Shown: in pieces, positions 1-11,707 of the stretch
Layout: each line of letters starts with the position of its first letter
Position numbering within the stretch: position 1 is the first letter of the stretch
Assembly: GCF_018687715.1 (NCBI RefSeq)
Contig: NC_056755.1
Coordinates: 23,715,501-23,779,500 of the forward strand
Source: Carya illinoinensis
Lineage: Eukaryota; Streptophyta; Magnoliopsida; Fagales; Juglandaceae
Length of the DNA stretch: 64,000 bases
Direction of reading: 5' to 3'
Notes under the pieces: model-generated
The model's input: only the letters and a program-made list of their open reading frames with translations
The model's database searches: none
What the model was told of the DNA's origin: nothing
Program-made: the position numbers and the translations under genes

Positions 1-2471
1 ATCATGTGATGTTTTAGTTTGAAGATCCCATCTTTTTAAGCTATGGATCAAGAGATTGATCAAAGTTAGTTAAGAAACTTTTCTAAAAGCTAGTTAAGAA
101 AAAAGTTTCTATTTTTGGACTAAGTGTAAAACCAAAAACTCCAAGTGTTATTTATTTATTTATTTTTGGTGACTTTTGTTTGATGATTTAAAGCATGGTT
201 GATCTTAGGATGATGTTATGAATATGTTAGAAGTAAGATTTGATTTGTTTGGAATTCTTGTAGATGATGTTTGATTTATGGTCAAAACTTGTGATTTAAG
301 GATTTGCTATTTGTTAAAAACTTTGGATCTTTTTACAAAAAGATAGGAGTTGATGATTAGCTTTTCTAAATGGATGTTTTAAGTATGATTTTAAACTTAA
401 GATAGGAAGATCTTTGTTGCAAAAGTTTGGTTTAAGCATGAGTTTTGAAGTTAAAAGGAATTGCAACAAAATTCAGGAGAAATGGCCTATGAATGTTTTG
501 GCCATAGTCTGTTTTCTATAGTTGTGATTTGTTTTAAATTTTTCTGATTTTATATTTGAGTTTAGGATAAAATTTACATGAAAAATATAAACTTTGAAAA
601 TTTTTGGAGTTAGAATGTGAAATCTTTAAGTTAGAGGTAAAATAGTCATTTTCTTACATGTAGAGAGTAAAATGGTCATTTTACTCTAAGTTAGCTTGTT
701 TTCATGCTTCTAATTGTTGGTGATTAGATTTTTAATTTTTAGAATCACTATTTTTATTTCTCATGTTTCACATTTTATACTCGTAGAACGCAACAATCGA
801 GGTAAGTTAGTTTCTAACTTACTATCAGTTTACTGTGTATGTGTGATGAGTAAGGGAACTATTATGTATGTATGTATGTTATCATATATGCCATGTCATG
901 TCACGTCATTACATGTTTATCTATTATGCATGATTTATTTTGTCATGAATGCTTATCTGTTACACAATCTATTCGATTACGTATTGTTATATGTTAAAAG
1001 TATGCCATATTGCGTTATTCCATCTATTACATGTATGCCATGTTATGTAATATTCATTATTACATGTATGCCATGTTATGTAATATTCACTATTACATGT
1101 TATTGCATGTTATGAAATATTGTCTGTTACATGTTATGTTATACTACGAAATGTTTCTATCTCAAGTAAGTCATATTTCTCAAGTTAGGTTCAAGTCATG
1201 TTATGTGATGTTAGGACTTCTATCTTTTCATATTCCAGTCACGTTTCATCTCGAATACAGTTGTGTATTTTGATAACAATTAAGTTTTAGTTATCAGTTA
1301 ATTTGTACTATGGTCAAGGATGATACATGCTACCTAGTATTGCAGTCAAGGCTATGTGTTGCCGAGTACTAAGGTGAAGGAGTACAATCTGCCATACTAC
1401 AGATGGATAAATCAGTTAAGTTGTATTACGGTCAAGGATAATACGCGCTGCCTGGTACTGTAGTCAAGAATATGCACTGTTGAGTACTACGGTGAAGGAG
1501 TATAATCTGCTGTTACGTTAAGTTCAAGTTCATGTCAAGCTTTAAGTTCACGTTCACATTATATGTCAATTTTATGTTCATGTCATGTTATGTTTCAAGT
1601 TCACGTTTATGTCATGTTATGATTAGATTCATGTTATGTAAGTTCACATTCATACTATGTTTCAACTCCATGTTATGTTTCAAGTTCACGTTCATACTAT
1701 GTTGCTAGTCTATGTTATATTTTAAGTTCACGTTTATGTCATGTTAAGTCAAGTTCAATTTCAGTTTTAGTTCAAGTTATGTCAACTCATGCCATGTTAT
1801 GTTAAGTCACGTTATGCTTATTATTTTATGTCAAGTTATGTCATGCTTACTTTTGATTGTGTATTCTTATTTTTACTACCATGCATGCATCATTAACCGG
1901 TGTAGGAATTTTCTGTTAACTTGTTGAGATTTGTAATCAAATCTCACCATGATAGTTCCAACTACCATTTCCCTTAAATAGTAGGCAATGTGTCAGGATC
2001 AGAGCAGGGAGGGGACAAGGACAGACTGGAGGAGGTTGAATAGATGCCGCAAACACGATGCGGAGGTTACAACCTCCATAGTTAGGTTTTTGGATAGTAT
2101 TTTGGGTCTTATTAGTCGAGTTACGTGAGTTACTCAACGAATAGGCCCAATAGTGTATTTTGGTAATGTAAATATAGAACCCGATCTCCCACATTTTGAG
2201 ATTTCAGTCTTCTGGGACTTGTAATGTAATTGTGGATGCTTACTTTTTAAGTATGCATGGATTATATTTTAACTACTTGGGATATTATATGTTTGGTGCA
2301 TAGTATTGCTCAAGAAAAAAAATTATCCGCTGTGAATATTACATAATACTAGATGCATGTTAGGAACATTGTATCTTATATGTCATAAATGAGGGCAGGT
2401 AATCTTGTAATTGCATGTCTCGATGCTTCAGATGTTTGTCTGATCCCAAGGAAAATTTGGGGGCGTCACAT
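1..2471 (-). repeat. LTR-like retroelement sequence, reversed, cut by window start
   Basis: No convincing gene lies here. The right edge (about 2454-2471) reads, on the minus strand, TGTGACGCCCCCAAATTT, nearly the same start as the solo LTR at 54884. I therefore read this block as an LTR, or part of one, on the minus strand running off the window. It contains low-complexity runs of TTCACGTT/ATGTTATG words (about 1510-1850), ATGCCATGTTATG words (about 880-1110) and a two-copy repeat at about 1307-1530. Short open frames here are composed of these repeats and have no recognisable domain. The family is inferred from the terminus only. Confidence 0.5.
1307..1530. repeat. Two-copy direct tandem repeat, about 117 bp
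   Basis: A unit that begins near 'ggtcaaggat', continues through 'ctgc/tacc..gtact', and ends in 'ggtgaaggagta' occurs at about 1307-1415 and again at about 1424-1530, with scattered differences. It lies inside the LTR-like block and probably belongs to it. No coding potential is seen. Confidence 0.6.
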
Positions 2472-2599
2472 TTTACCACTGCTTTCTCCATGCCTAGAGC
2501 TTCACCAACCTTTTCTTTACCCTTTTTCCTTTTGGATTCCAATTTTTCAGGAGTGTAACATCTTTTAGACCTCGTCATCCCTTTGATTTTCACACTTTA

Positions 2600-4993
2600 G
2601 GTTCAATCTTTATCCCAGTAGATGTAACCACCTCAACTGATACTCAACCACTCGTGTGTTCAAACAGTAACTTTTACATTCGAATGGTAAGTGAATATTT
2701 TCAATTTCGAATAAATGGATTATGATTCAATTGAATAGTGTACACAGAAAACAATTAGTAATTGTATTAATAATGAAAATTTGTGTATAAAATATTGTTT
2801 TATTTCCTATAATTATTTTTTTGTAGCTTCTAATAATAATTATTTTATAACCACTGTTATTTGTATTATTTTTTAAATTTTAGGTTCACCATGACTTATA
2901 GGCACATGAAGCATGGCAAGGCAGGTTAATCCTCCAACGAGGAACTTCGAGAGAGAATAGTATTATTGGAGTGTCAAGTGAAGATCTCAAACTTTCAAAA
3001 TCTTCATTTGGAGGGGTGGTCCCTGGCATCTGTCTTTATAGAGCTTAATTGGCAAACAATCATTAACCATAAGGATGAATGGACGGACAATATCATCACC
3101 TACATCGACATGGTATCTAAGTTCTATAGAGAACTTGGTGGTGCCAGCTGAGATGATTCTTAGTATCCCCCTCGACTGCCCATTGCACATCTGAATGTAG
3201 TGCCCAGGGAGTCTACAACTAAGGATGATGGGGAGACAAATATGAGGATGAGGGCATAAATGTAGATGGGCTAGATGGCCTTCCTATTCATAAGGATCGA
3301 CAGTTAGTTTTGAGTCTAGATGCTCCTCCCTATGATGGGATGAAAAGCATCAAACAAGCTAATTTATCTAATTTTTTTCAAGATAATGAAATTAATAATC
3401 GCTAACAACAATGTTCCTTGGCAGCACAAGACTGTGGTTGGCATGGATCGAGCACAATTTACGATACACCTTGCTTCTAGGGAGCCTATCGATCTAGCTA
3501 GTTATATATTTTGATAGGATTCGATCAATGGCCAACTATATTACGACATATATCTTGCCCTTTGGAGTCCTGATCGCATGATGTTTGGTAGTGACAAGGG
3601 TCTAGGCAAATGTTGATGGGCCTGTCCAGGAGCCGATTGGGCCTATAAACTCCACCACATTATCACGCAGTAAGGGGCACTCCAGCAAGAGGCCTTGTGC
3701 TCCCACTATGGAGATAGCCACGATTCAAGGAAATGTACGCCCGATAGATCATGGAGTGTCGGGTGAAGCTTTTACATAAGAGAAATGATATTTGCAGTCG
3801 TAGTCGTGCAAGCGGCGTGCAGTCGTTTTGAAAAAAATGAATTAATATGTGACCCACATGAAAAAAAAACTAACTTTTTAATCGTGGAGCTCACTCTTTT
3901 TCAAAGCGATTGCGTGACATTTACAATTTCACAACTGTATATAATATTGCTCTTTGCATAAATGGCAACCATTCATGAGAAGATTGTAAATATAGTACAT
4001 GTAGGGATCTACACACAGACAAAAGAGTTGACAGATGTAGTACTTACAAAGATCCAGAGTGTCATCATAGACTTAGGTTGAGATGTATAGGTGACTCTAA
4101 TGATGATCTTAACTTGGCTGACACATGTGGAGAGACGCCTAGCTGGACTCGAGTCGATGGTCTTAGATTTGGGAGTGTAGTGTATATCTTTTCTTTGTAC
4201 TTTTATAGTTTTTTATATGGACACTAAATGTTTTTAAAAATTAATTTAATTATGAATCATTGCTTAAATATCATTAAGCCACAATATTTAAATATAACCG
4301 AGCTTTTTAACGTCTTTTCATCTTTTCCTTTTATAAATTTTTTATTAATTTTTATCTATATAATATTCTTTAACTGCTATTTTTTAATGTAAATTATATA
4401 TTTATCCGTAATTGATTGAAGTATTGTTTTGACATCAAAATAAATCAAAATTATGATCCTATTTGAACAAACTGTATAAGCCTTGAAATAGATTTTTCAC
4501 TGCCAACGAAGAAATATCTTGCCATATTTTACGTTCGAACACATTCTAAGTGTAGGCAGCTTGAATGGTTACTACCCATGTTCAAACAGTTATATTATTT
4601 GGGACAACTTATTCCTTCTCAAGAAATATCAAAGGAATGAAATGTAAAGCATTCAAACCATAATTATTCTATTTTCAATTCCATAAAAAAATTCATTTTC
4701 ATTCGAACAGTTAGATAAATCAGTTGAAGAGTAACTCAGTTTTTTGTTTAAATTAGTAACTTATCCTACCAATTTATAGTTTAACTGTAGCTAATTTCCA
4801 TTCGAATGTTTATTTCTTCTAAGGTCGAACGTTTTAAAACTTGTTCGAATGAAAATTTAGTTAGAGATGACATTTTCCGTCTCTAAATAACCCGTTCGAA
4901 TGTAATATTGACTGTTCGAAAAGTGAGATCATCTAATTTTTTTCATTCAAAACAACAAAAATGGTTCTAAAAGAACTTTTTTTAATTGTAGTG
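2600..4993. mobile_element. Relic DNA transposon, right end with TTCGAA subterminal motifs
   Basis: The sequence ending at 4993 reads TTTTTTTAATTGTAGTG, the reverse of a CACTACAA terminus typical of CACTA elements. Upstream of it, about 4531-4920, the word TTCGAA(T/C) recurs many times on both strands, as expected of a subterminal binding-site array. Similar words occur near 2660-2720, so the element may begin near 2.6 kb. I found no matching left terminus, and the left boundary is a guess. The transposase itself is not recognisable. Confidence 0.4.
2966..3650 (+). pseudogene. Degenerate plant transposon-protein fragment
   Basis: The open frame at 2966-3151 includes a short stretch resembling 'W..i......y...V..FYreLgga'. 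A later stretch around 3440-3580 reads like 'R.....LR.TL', 'SMANYITTYILPFGVLI' in a different frame. Both patterns remind me of the 'putative plant transposon protein' region found in retroelement and transposon polyproteins, but frames shift and stops interrupt. There is no intact product. The assignment rests on remembered family appearance only; it could also be an unrelated decayed gene. Confidence 0.3.
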
Positions 4994-7775
4994 TGATAAG
5001 TTTCAGATAAAATGGAGACAACAGTATGTTAAATGTGAAAAATTAACTAAAAGAAAAAAAACAAATTTTTTCACTTTTGATTTTCCAAGTCAAGAAACTG
5101 AAAATCACAAAACTTCTTTCGGCCACCTCTCTGGCCTGTAACCAAGTTGCATGAAAGTCACAGATGTTTCCTACTATACTTTGTTAATTAGTTCCGGGTC
5201 TTCTAACATTTTGGAAACATTTTGGCTTATTTTAATGGGTTGCTGGGTAAATAATGTAACGATGATATTGTTTTTGTCGGAGAAGGTTAAAAGCTTAGAT
5301 CTCTTAAACTTTATATTAATTTGAAGTAGGGCACCCGTACGTCAATAGGAACGAAGAAAAAAAAACTTGGAGATCAAGAGCCGGAAGAAAAAAGTGATAA
5401 AAGCTTTAAAGACATCCTATATAGCCCAGGCCGACCCAGTGAGGTGACGTCTTGTCCCTCGCTTGATTCCGTGCAGAGAATTTCCTGATCAGAAACAAAG
5501 TTTTAACGCAAATTGCATGAAAAAGGCATGTATATATATATATGACCTGATCTTTCACTACTGCCGCTTCTTTTCAAGACTGATCGATGAGACAGATTAC
5601 CGTCCAACCAACAGGTAGATTATCTTTCTTTATCATCATTGCTATTCCTACATGCAATTGGATGCATTCTTAAGTGCTTCCAAAAGTTATAAAAGCTTTT
5701 GAGAATTTGAAAGAGACATGCTTTCACAGTAAACCAATAACCGGTTAGTGCTCCTAAAAAGTGGTTTGAGAGGCACAGAAATGGACAATGGTGCAAAACT
5801 CGCTGAATGAGAGGTTCTTGTCCTTCTAGCATGGTCTAGGGAATATTATTGCGAAAGCATAGCTCGTCTTTGGTGCGCAACAGGCATTGTGTAATCTGAT
5901 ATATTCATTATATATATATATATGTTGATCACCAGTAATATTTTTTTTTTTAGGTTATTTGTATGAATAAATACACTGTTAATCAACATGCATGTAAGTA
6001 ATCTAGCTTGGTATTGTAAATCTAAGGTCTTACGTGCATTAAGGGAATACTTGAGGAATGAGATAAAATGAAAAATTTATAAACAGTAGTAAAATAGTTT
6101 GTGAATAATAATAAAATGATTTGAATTAAGATGTTTTATTAAATTTTAGAAAACGAATGAAAAAAAAGTTGAATAAAAATATTATAAAATTAAAAATATT
6201 GTTATAATAATTTGAAATTAAAAATAAAAAACGAATGAAATGACTTGTTATATTAATTTTGTTTTGAAATTTAAAAAAGTTGAGTTATTTTTTGTATTTT
6301 GTTTAGAAGTTAAAAAGTTGTAATAATTAAGTGATCAATAAATGAAAAAAATGAAGATTTAAAATTAAAAAATATTTGTATTTGAGTGATATTTAGAAAG
6401 AATATAAAATGAGATGAGATAAGATAAGATAAAGACATCTCTATTCTCAAAAGACTGCTAAAAGATCCCTCCTGTTACAAGTTATTTATCTAATATAATT
6501 TTATGGGTTGCGGGTAAAGACCAGTAGTACTACTACTAATCACAAAAATATAGTTGTATCTCTTAGTGATGTTCTATGCATCTGTCGATGTAAGAGTGCT
6601 AATAATATTGTTATAATTCATGAATAATTATTTAGCGATTTAAGTAGTGCTAGCTAAATATAGTTACAAGTTATGCAAGCACTATGAGCTCTTTTAAAAA
6701 AGAGTGAAATTTAATATTAAAAAATAAATATTTTTCATGTAAATCTCATATTAATACTTATTACTTTTTTCAAAAGGAGTACACGACGCTTGATTGCAAA
6801 TAGAGAAATATCATAGTAACAATTAATTAAGTGTCTGAACTCAGTAACTACGAATATCATTTCTCTTTATTCTTTATAAACATGTCCTTTATTAATTTGA
6901 AATAGAGTTATAATATATATAATATTGTAAAAAATTATTGCATCTTTATTATTTTTTTATTAGAATTAATATAGATAAATTATGCTGGGGTCTCTAGCCT
7001 AAAGACATAGTAACAATATTTAAGCGTACATGTGTATTCCATCTATGAGCTGGGCACATATGGAGATATTGAGGCTGGCTAGAATATCTTTTTCTAGTTG
7101 ATACGATCATTTTTACTGGTTTAAAATTTCTACTCACGATTTCTTAGTTCTATATATTTAGATAAACATAAATAAAGGCCTTTTCGGTATTTTTAGGTAT
7201 GCACTATATATTTTTAGGTTTTTCACTAAGCATTAATCATGTTCAAAACATACGTACTTCATAATTATTTACAAACAGTTTACTATTATTTATAAATTGT
7301 TTATTAATGAATAATGTTAGTATGCTCCCTCATTTTGACCTCCTATGAATTTAATTTTTTTTTTTAAATGGAATTGCTTACTCATTAAGTAAATGAATTT
7401 TAATGTGTTGGTACTTTTTGTTTTAAATGTTTAAATATCATGCTCAAAAAATATTTGAAATAAAAAGCAAAAATTTAAAAAAGAAAAAAAAAAGTGCAAT
7501 TTGTACTAAGAGGCATATCAAGTGGGCAAATTGAGGCGGGTAGCCCTGCATGCCCGTCATTAATATTTCACTACTGCTTATAGATAATTTGAGATATTAT
7601 GAACGTGATCCCAACTGAGTCTTACAGTGATACATCAACCTTATTTCTTGATGACCAACCTAATAACGGGGAAGGAACCAGTACATGTTCGTGGATCGAG
7701 CTGGCAAGTTTGGCTTGGGATTAATCAGAGGTTCCATATAAATTCCACTAATTCGAAGAGAAGATCATGAATAGG
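4994..7775. other. Non-coding AT-rich interval
   Basis: No gene is supported. The interval holds (TA)n runs (near 5530 and 5910), a MITE-like block near 6045-6440 listed separately, and simple AT-rich DNA. The 70-codon frame on the minus strand at 5620-5832 has no recognisable motif and no context, so it is not called. Confidence 0.6.
6045..6440. repeat. MITE-like AT-rich repeat with ATGAGAT motifs
   Basis: The block opens with 'gaatgagataaaatg', continues with 'agtttgtgaataataataaaatgatttgaattaag'-type words, and ends with 'aaaatgagatgagataagat'. A related block lies at about 45698-45935. Dispersed copies with this composition suggest a non-autonomous miniature element. Exact ends and target duplication are not resolved. 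Confidence 0.45.
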
Positions 7776-8000
7776 CACTACAAGGATTTAGGCCTTTTGC
7801 AACGATTTTTATATTGTTGCAAAAAACTTCACTGCAATATGTTATTTTTTGCAATGAATTTTTTATCCTTGCAAGCGTTTGTTGTAATAGGTGAGTCACA
7901 CAATTAAAAATTTTTTTTGCAGTGTTTGTTTGTTTTATAGAGGTGAAAGTATGCGTTGCAATAGGTATAATGTTTATTACAACATGCTACCATCGTTGCT
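7776..8000. repeat. CACTA-A left terminus and subterminal array
   Basis: After the CACTA terminus, the words TTGCAACG, TTGTTGCAA, TTGCAATG, TTGCAAGCG and GTTGCAATAGG repeat on both strands for about 220 bp. In known CACTA elements such arrays are the binding sites of the element-encoded DNA-binding protein; that role here is inferred. Confidence 0.6.
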
Positions 8001-9100
8001 AATGGATTGAGGTGCCAAACACATAAAGTTTTAAATTTTTCTCCCGAAATCAGACCCACTCTGTTACCGCATAACTCCTCCTCCACTTCGACTTGCTCGC
8101 CCATTTCATACAACCTTCAATGCCCCGGTAACCACTATGATACACACGCCATGAAATCTACCTCCATCGTCGACTACATCCAGAACCCTAGTTTCTCCTC
8201 CACTTCCTTTTCCTTCCGCACCAGCAACAGCCATCGTTTCCTCCCCATATGAGCTCTAGTCCTCCTTCGTTACCAACGGAGTATTTAAATTACTGATATC
8301 TTTTTGTATCGGAAACCAAACGGGAGGACGAGACTCTTGGGTATTTACATACCCAACTTCACCACAGGTATCTCTGCAACCATTTTGTCTCTCTCTCCCC
8401 CTTCATCCGCCCTGGTTGCTTTTAAAAAATGGCAACTTTTTGTAGGTTTACGATTGATAGTTATTTGAATCTAAAAGCATCTCATTTCTTGCACAAATTT
8501 TTTGTATTATAATTGCTTTTTGGCTACGCGGGTTGATGTTGGTATTTGAGGTGCAGTATTTTTGGAGTCTAGTTTTATCCTGTTTGTCCTCTGATGTGTT
8601 TAATTTTTGCTTGAAATCGAAATCCCGTATTTAAGTTACTAATTATCCAATATCAAGTTAGGTTTTGAGAAGCCTAGAAAAACAGTTTCAAGAAAGTGGA
8701 AATTTTTGTTAAACTAAGATGCTTCAAAAATGTCGGAACAGAAGTGAAAAAATGGCGATTGATCTTACGGATGCAGTTTGGATATTGACGAGTGTCGCTC
8801 TAAGAAAGAGCATATATATATTCGAGGAGTTTGCAGTCATGTTGATCGATTTTGCTCCAGTTTTGGTTTCAACAATCCGGTTTTCTCATTTCATTTTCAG
8901 TCACCCAACGCCTGTTTCTGCAGGCCGCAGGTACTCTCCCATGTCATCAATGGTGGCTCGACACGATTGGTAGTAGTCCTGCAAAGTTCAAGCCTTCATG
9001 CTCATCATGTGGTGGTGGCTATCTATCTCGTAAGTTTGGCTTTATCTTTTTTCTTGGTTTGCCTCATGTGCTTTGAGTCATGAGTTCATTTCAAGGGCTA
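8001..9100 (+). other. Possible 5' leader region of CACTA-A, unresolved
   Basis: This pyrimidine-rich stretch follows the left subterminal array and looks transcribed rather than random: it has CT-rich leaders, 'CAG|GTATCTCTG' and 'CGTAAGTTTG' donor-like sites, and a 33-codon frame at 8151-8252 rich in Ser/Thr/Phe. No domain is recognisable. It may be the untranslated first exons of the element's transcript, or a captured host 5' fragment. I cannot tell which. Confidence 0.25.
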
Positions 9101-11267
9101 CGATTTGCAAATAAATGTGGAATATTAATCACAGAGACATAGTTATCTTGTGATTGATCTATTATGCATAATAATGCATAGTGTAGTTCTACTTCTCTTC
9201 TCTTGGTGTGATTTTGGAGGATTTGCCTTCTGGTTTCATTGTGTTATTGGCATCAGTGCTACATGCATGAATATTGATGACCATGAAGTTGGGTATTGAG
9301 ATCAATCCTCATCAAATATGTATCTATATATATATATATATGATCTGTGATGCAAAACGAGTACGAAAGCTTGTTATTGTTTGATAGATTGGATATACTC
9401 TTCTTCATAAATAACTTGTAAGGTCTAAGCAAACTACTACATTGATTGATTAACTAATGATGATGAATATATGGGAATTAATGAAAATAAATAAAAGATA
9501 ATTGGCTGCACCAAAACCATTTTCATTATTGATCATAAAGGGTAGTAGTGAAACTAATTAATGGGATCGATCTCATCATCTCCAAGTCATTCTCCAATTT
9601 ACTTTAATTATATACTCTTCTTATTGAAGGAAAGTGTGAAAAGGAGGCCGCCGGGATCACAATCTTGGCCATTTGTAATCCAATTTGGCAATTCTTGTTT
9701 CTGACCTTAATTCAATCGTTAATTAAATTAGTATGTGCTTTGGTAATTTTGAAAACTAGTAGTGGGACATGACAAGTAGTCCATTTTTAGGCAGTAACTA
9801 GGAAATAATCACTCATAGTTCTTGGCAATTACCCTAACTGGCCGGTTCAATAGATTTTAGTACTAGATGATCAGTTGACTACAATTTTTCTTAAATGAAC
9901 TACTTCATCATCACTTGTCAATTGATCATCTAAGTAGTATATACTGAAGAAAAATTATTCCTTTTATTCCCTAGATCACATATCAACATGTGATTGATCA
10001 TTTTTTATCTTTTATTTAAACACATATATATTGATATGTAAATATGTGTGCTTAAATAAAATAATAAAAATAAAAAATCTTACATTGGTATATGGTATAG
10101 GGAAGAGAAGTAACATTTCTCTATAATATCAATTTAGGGTTTGAGTTGCTATAAATCAAAACATGGAAAGTATAAAAGTACCAGTAGTACTGTCTGTAAT
10201 TCCGTCATGTGCCTATTGGTGCCGTCATATAAATGTGATGCTGTCCGAATGTCAATGCATTGTCGTTGCTATATAGTGTCAGCCTTTGGTTTTCCTGGCT
10301 AGCTAGCATTGAGTTTACTTGGGTGTAGTTGGTTTTTGAGGTGTAGTTTGTGATGCAATATTGTAGCATTTTGGAGAGCTAGTTGATGTCAGATGTGCAT
10401 CATGTACAAATCAGACTCATTATTTGTTCTCGATCTTTTACTTATCCAGATTTTCAATTCCAAGGACATATGTACACAGTACACACATGATTAACAGAAG
10501 GAAAAATAAGGACATGGCTAGTAAACAATTAAGCACCTGTGGCAGCTGTTTCTTTATTATATATGTTACTTTACTAAATTATTAAATGTTTGTCATTAAA
10601 TTTTCCCCTGAAATGAATACTACTACTCTTTGGGGTTTTCTTCTGTGATATGCTTGATGAGATGATAGCAAGTCATCATGCTAGCTTGGGGTACTGCCTT
10701 ATGCTTCAAGTGATCATGCATGAGCTAGATCCTTACAAATTGATTGCCATGTTTGGTTCATGATGGATGTACTTTTTTTGTATTTCTTGTTTCCTTCTCC
10801 AATTGCAACGTAGGTACTTATATTGACTGTGGATGGTAGAACTTTTATACAGGCTTGCAATATGTATATAATTTGCACAGTACATACCCAATTTGTGCAT
10901 GGCGATCATATATATGGTGTGCAAAGGAAGAGTGTATTGTATGTATATGTATATATATAGTCACATCTTTATGCAAAGATTGAAAGCAAATACCTAACAA
11001 TTAAACTTTGGAGAAAGAGATCAGACTTCAGATAATCAAATTATATATAAGACCACCAAACTGAAGACATGAGAGAATTATTGAGAGACAACGAGTTGTT
11101 GGCTCATCGTTTTTAAAGATCATATATATATATAGCAACTTATTCAAGCAGAAACCCTCATGGTCTCTACATATATATATATATATATTATGACAATTTT
11201 CATTCACAATAGCTGAAATCACGATACCACAATTCATCAATTCTAGACGAGCAGATAACATTTATTG
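9101..11267. other. Non-coding interval inside CACTA-A
   Basis: No gene is supported. Several (TA)n microsatellite runs occur (near 9325-9341, 10021-10060, 11181-11190). Minus-strand frames at 10733-10924 and 11028-11261 are built largely from these runs. Confidence 0.6.
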
Positions 11268-11707
11268 GCATTTTTAATGATCAATGTAGAGCATGGGTGG
11301 GTATGATCCTAAGAAATGAAACATGTGGAGTGATCTTGTCTGCTATTAAGAAAGAGATTGAGGTGAATGATCCCTATAGAAGTGGAATTGCTTGCTATAT
11401 TAAGAGGCCTGCAAGTCTGTTTCCCTCTGGGTAGAGAATGAGCTCATTGTTGAAAGTGATTCACTACTTATGGTTAATGAGATACTTGCAGTTGGTAACT
11501 TTGTCTTTACAGGGCAATCTTGTTTATGAGGTTAAGATCATGATGAGAATGATTCCGAAATGTATCATCCAGCATAATGGACTTATGGTTAATGAAGCTA
11601 TTCACACATTGGTAAGACATGCCCGGCATCTAGAAGACTTGATAATTTGGTGGAATTCTTTTATTGATTGTATTTCACAGATTATTTGGTCTGAGTCTTT
11701 GATATAA
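11268..11707 (+). pseudogene. LINE RNase H domain fragment
   Basis: The stretch from 11268 translates to a start resembling 'AWVGMILRNETCGVI', the beginning of a plant LINE RNase H (RVT_3) domain. The frame 11438-11707 ends with 'HARHLEDLIIWWNSFIDCISQII', which lines up with the C-terminus of the complete LINE at 55.1 kb ('RHSWHIDDLVIWWHSFPEFVSQVI'). The reading frame shifts near 11430 and catalytic acids are not preserved in a continuous frame. It is a short 3'-end remnant of an L1-type insertion in the plus orientation; no reverse transcriptase is adjacent, as expected of 5'-truncated copies. Confidence 0.7.

Noticed and set aside
714..1273. Frames of 87-133 codons
   Set aside because: Built from ATGCCATGTTATG-type repeats in an LTR-like block; no motif and no gene context.
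8778..9083. Possible small secreted Cys-rich peptide (…GSSPAKFKPSCSSCGGGY)
   Set aside because: Two overlapping frames are open, the Cys spacing fits no family I know, and there is no credible start or signal peptide.
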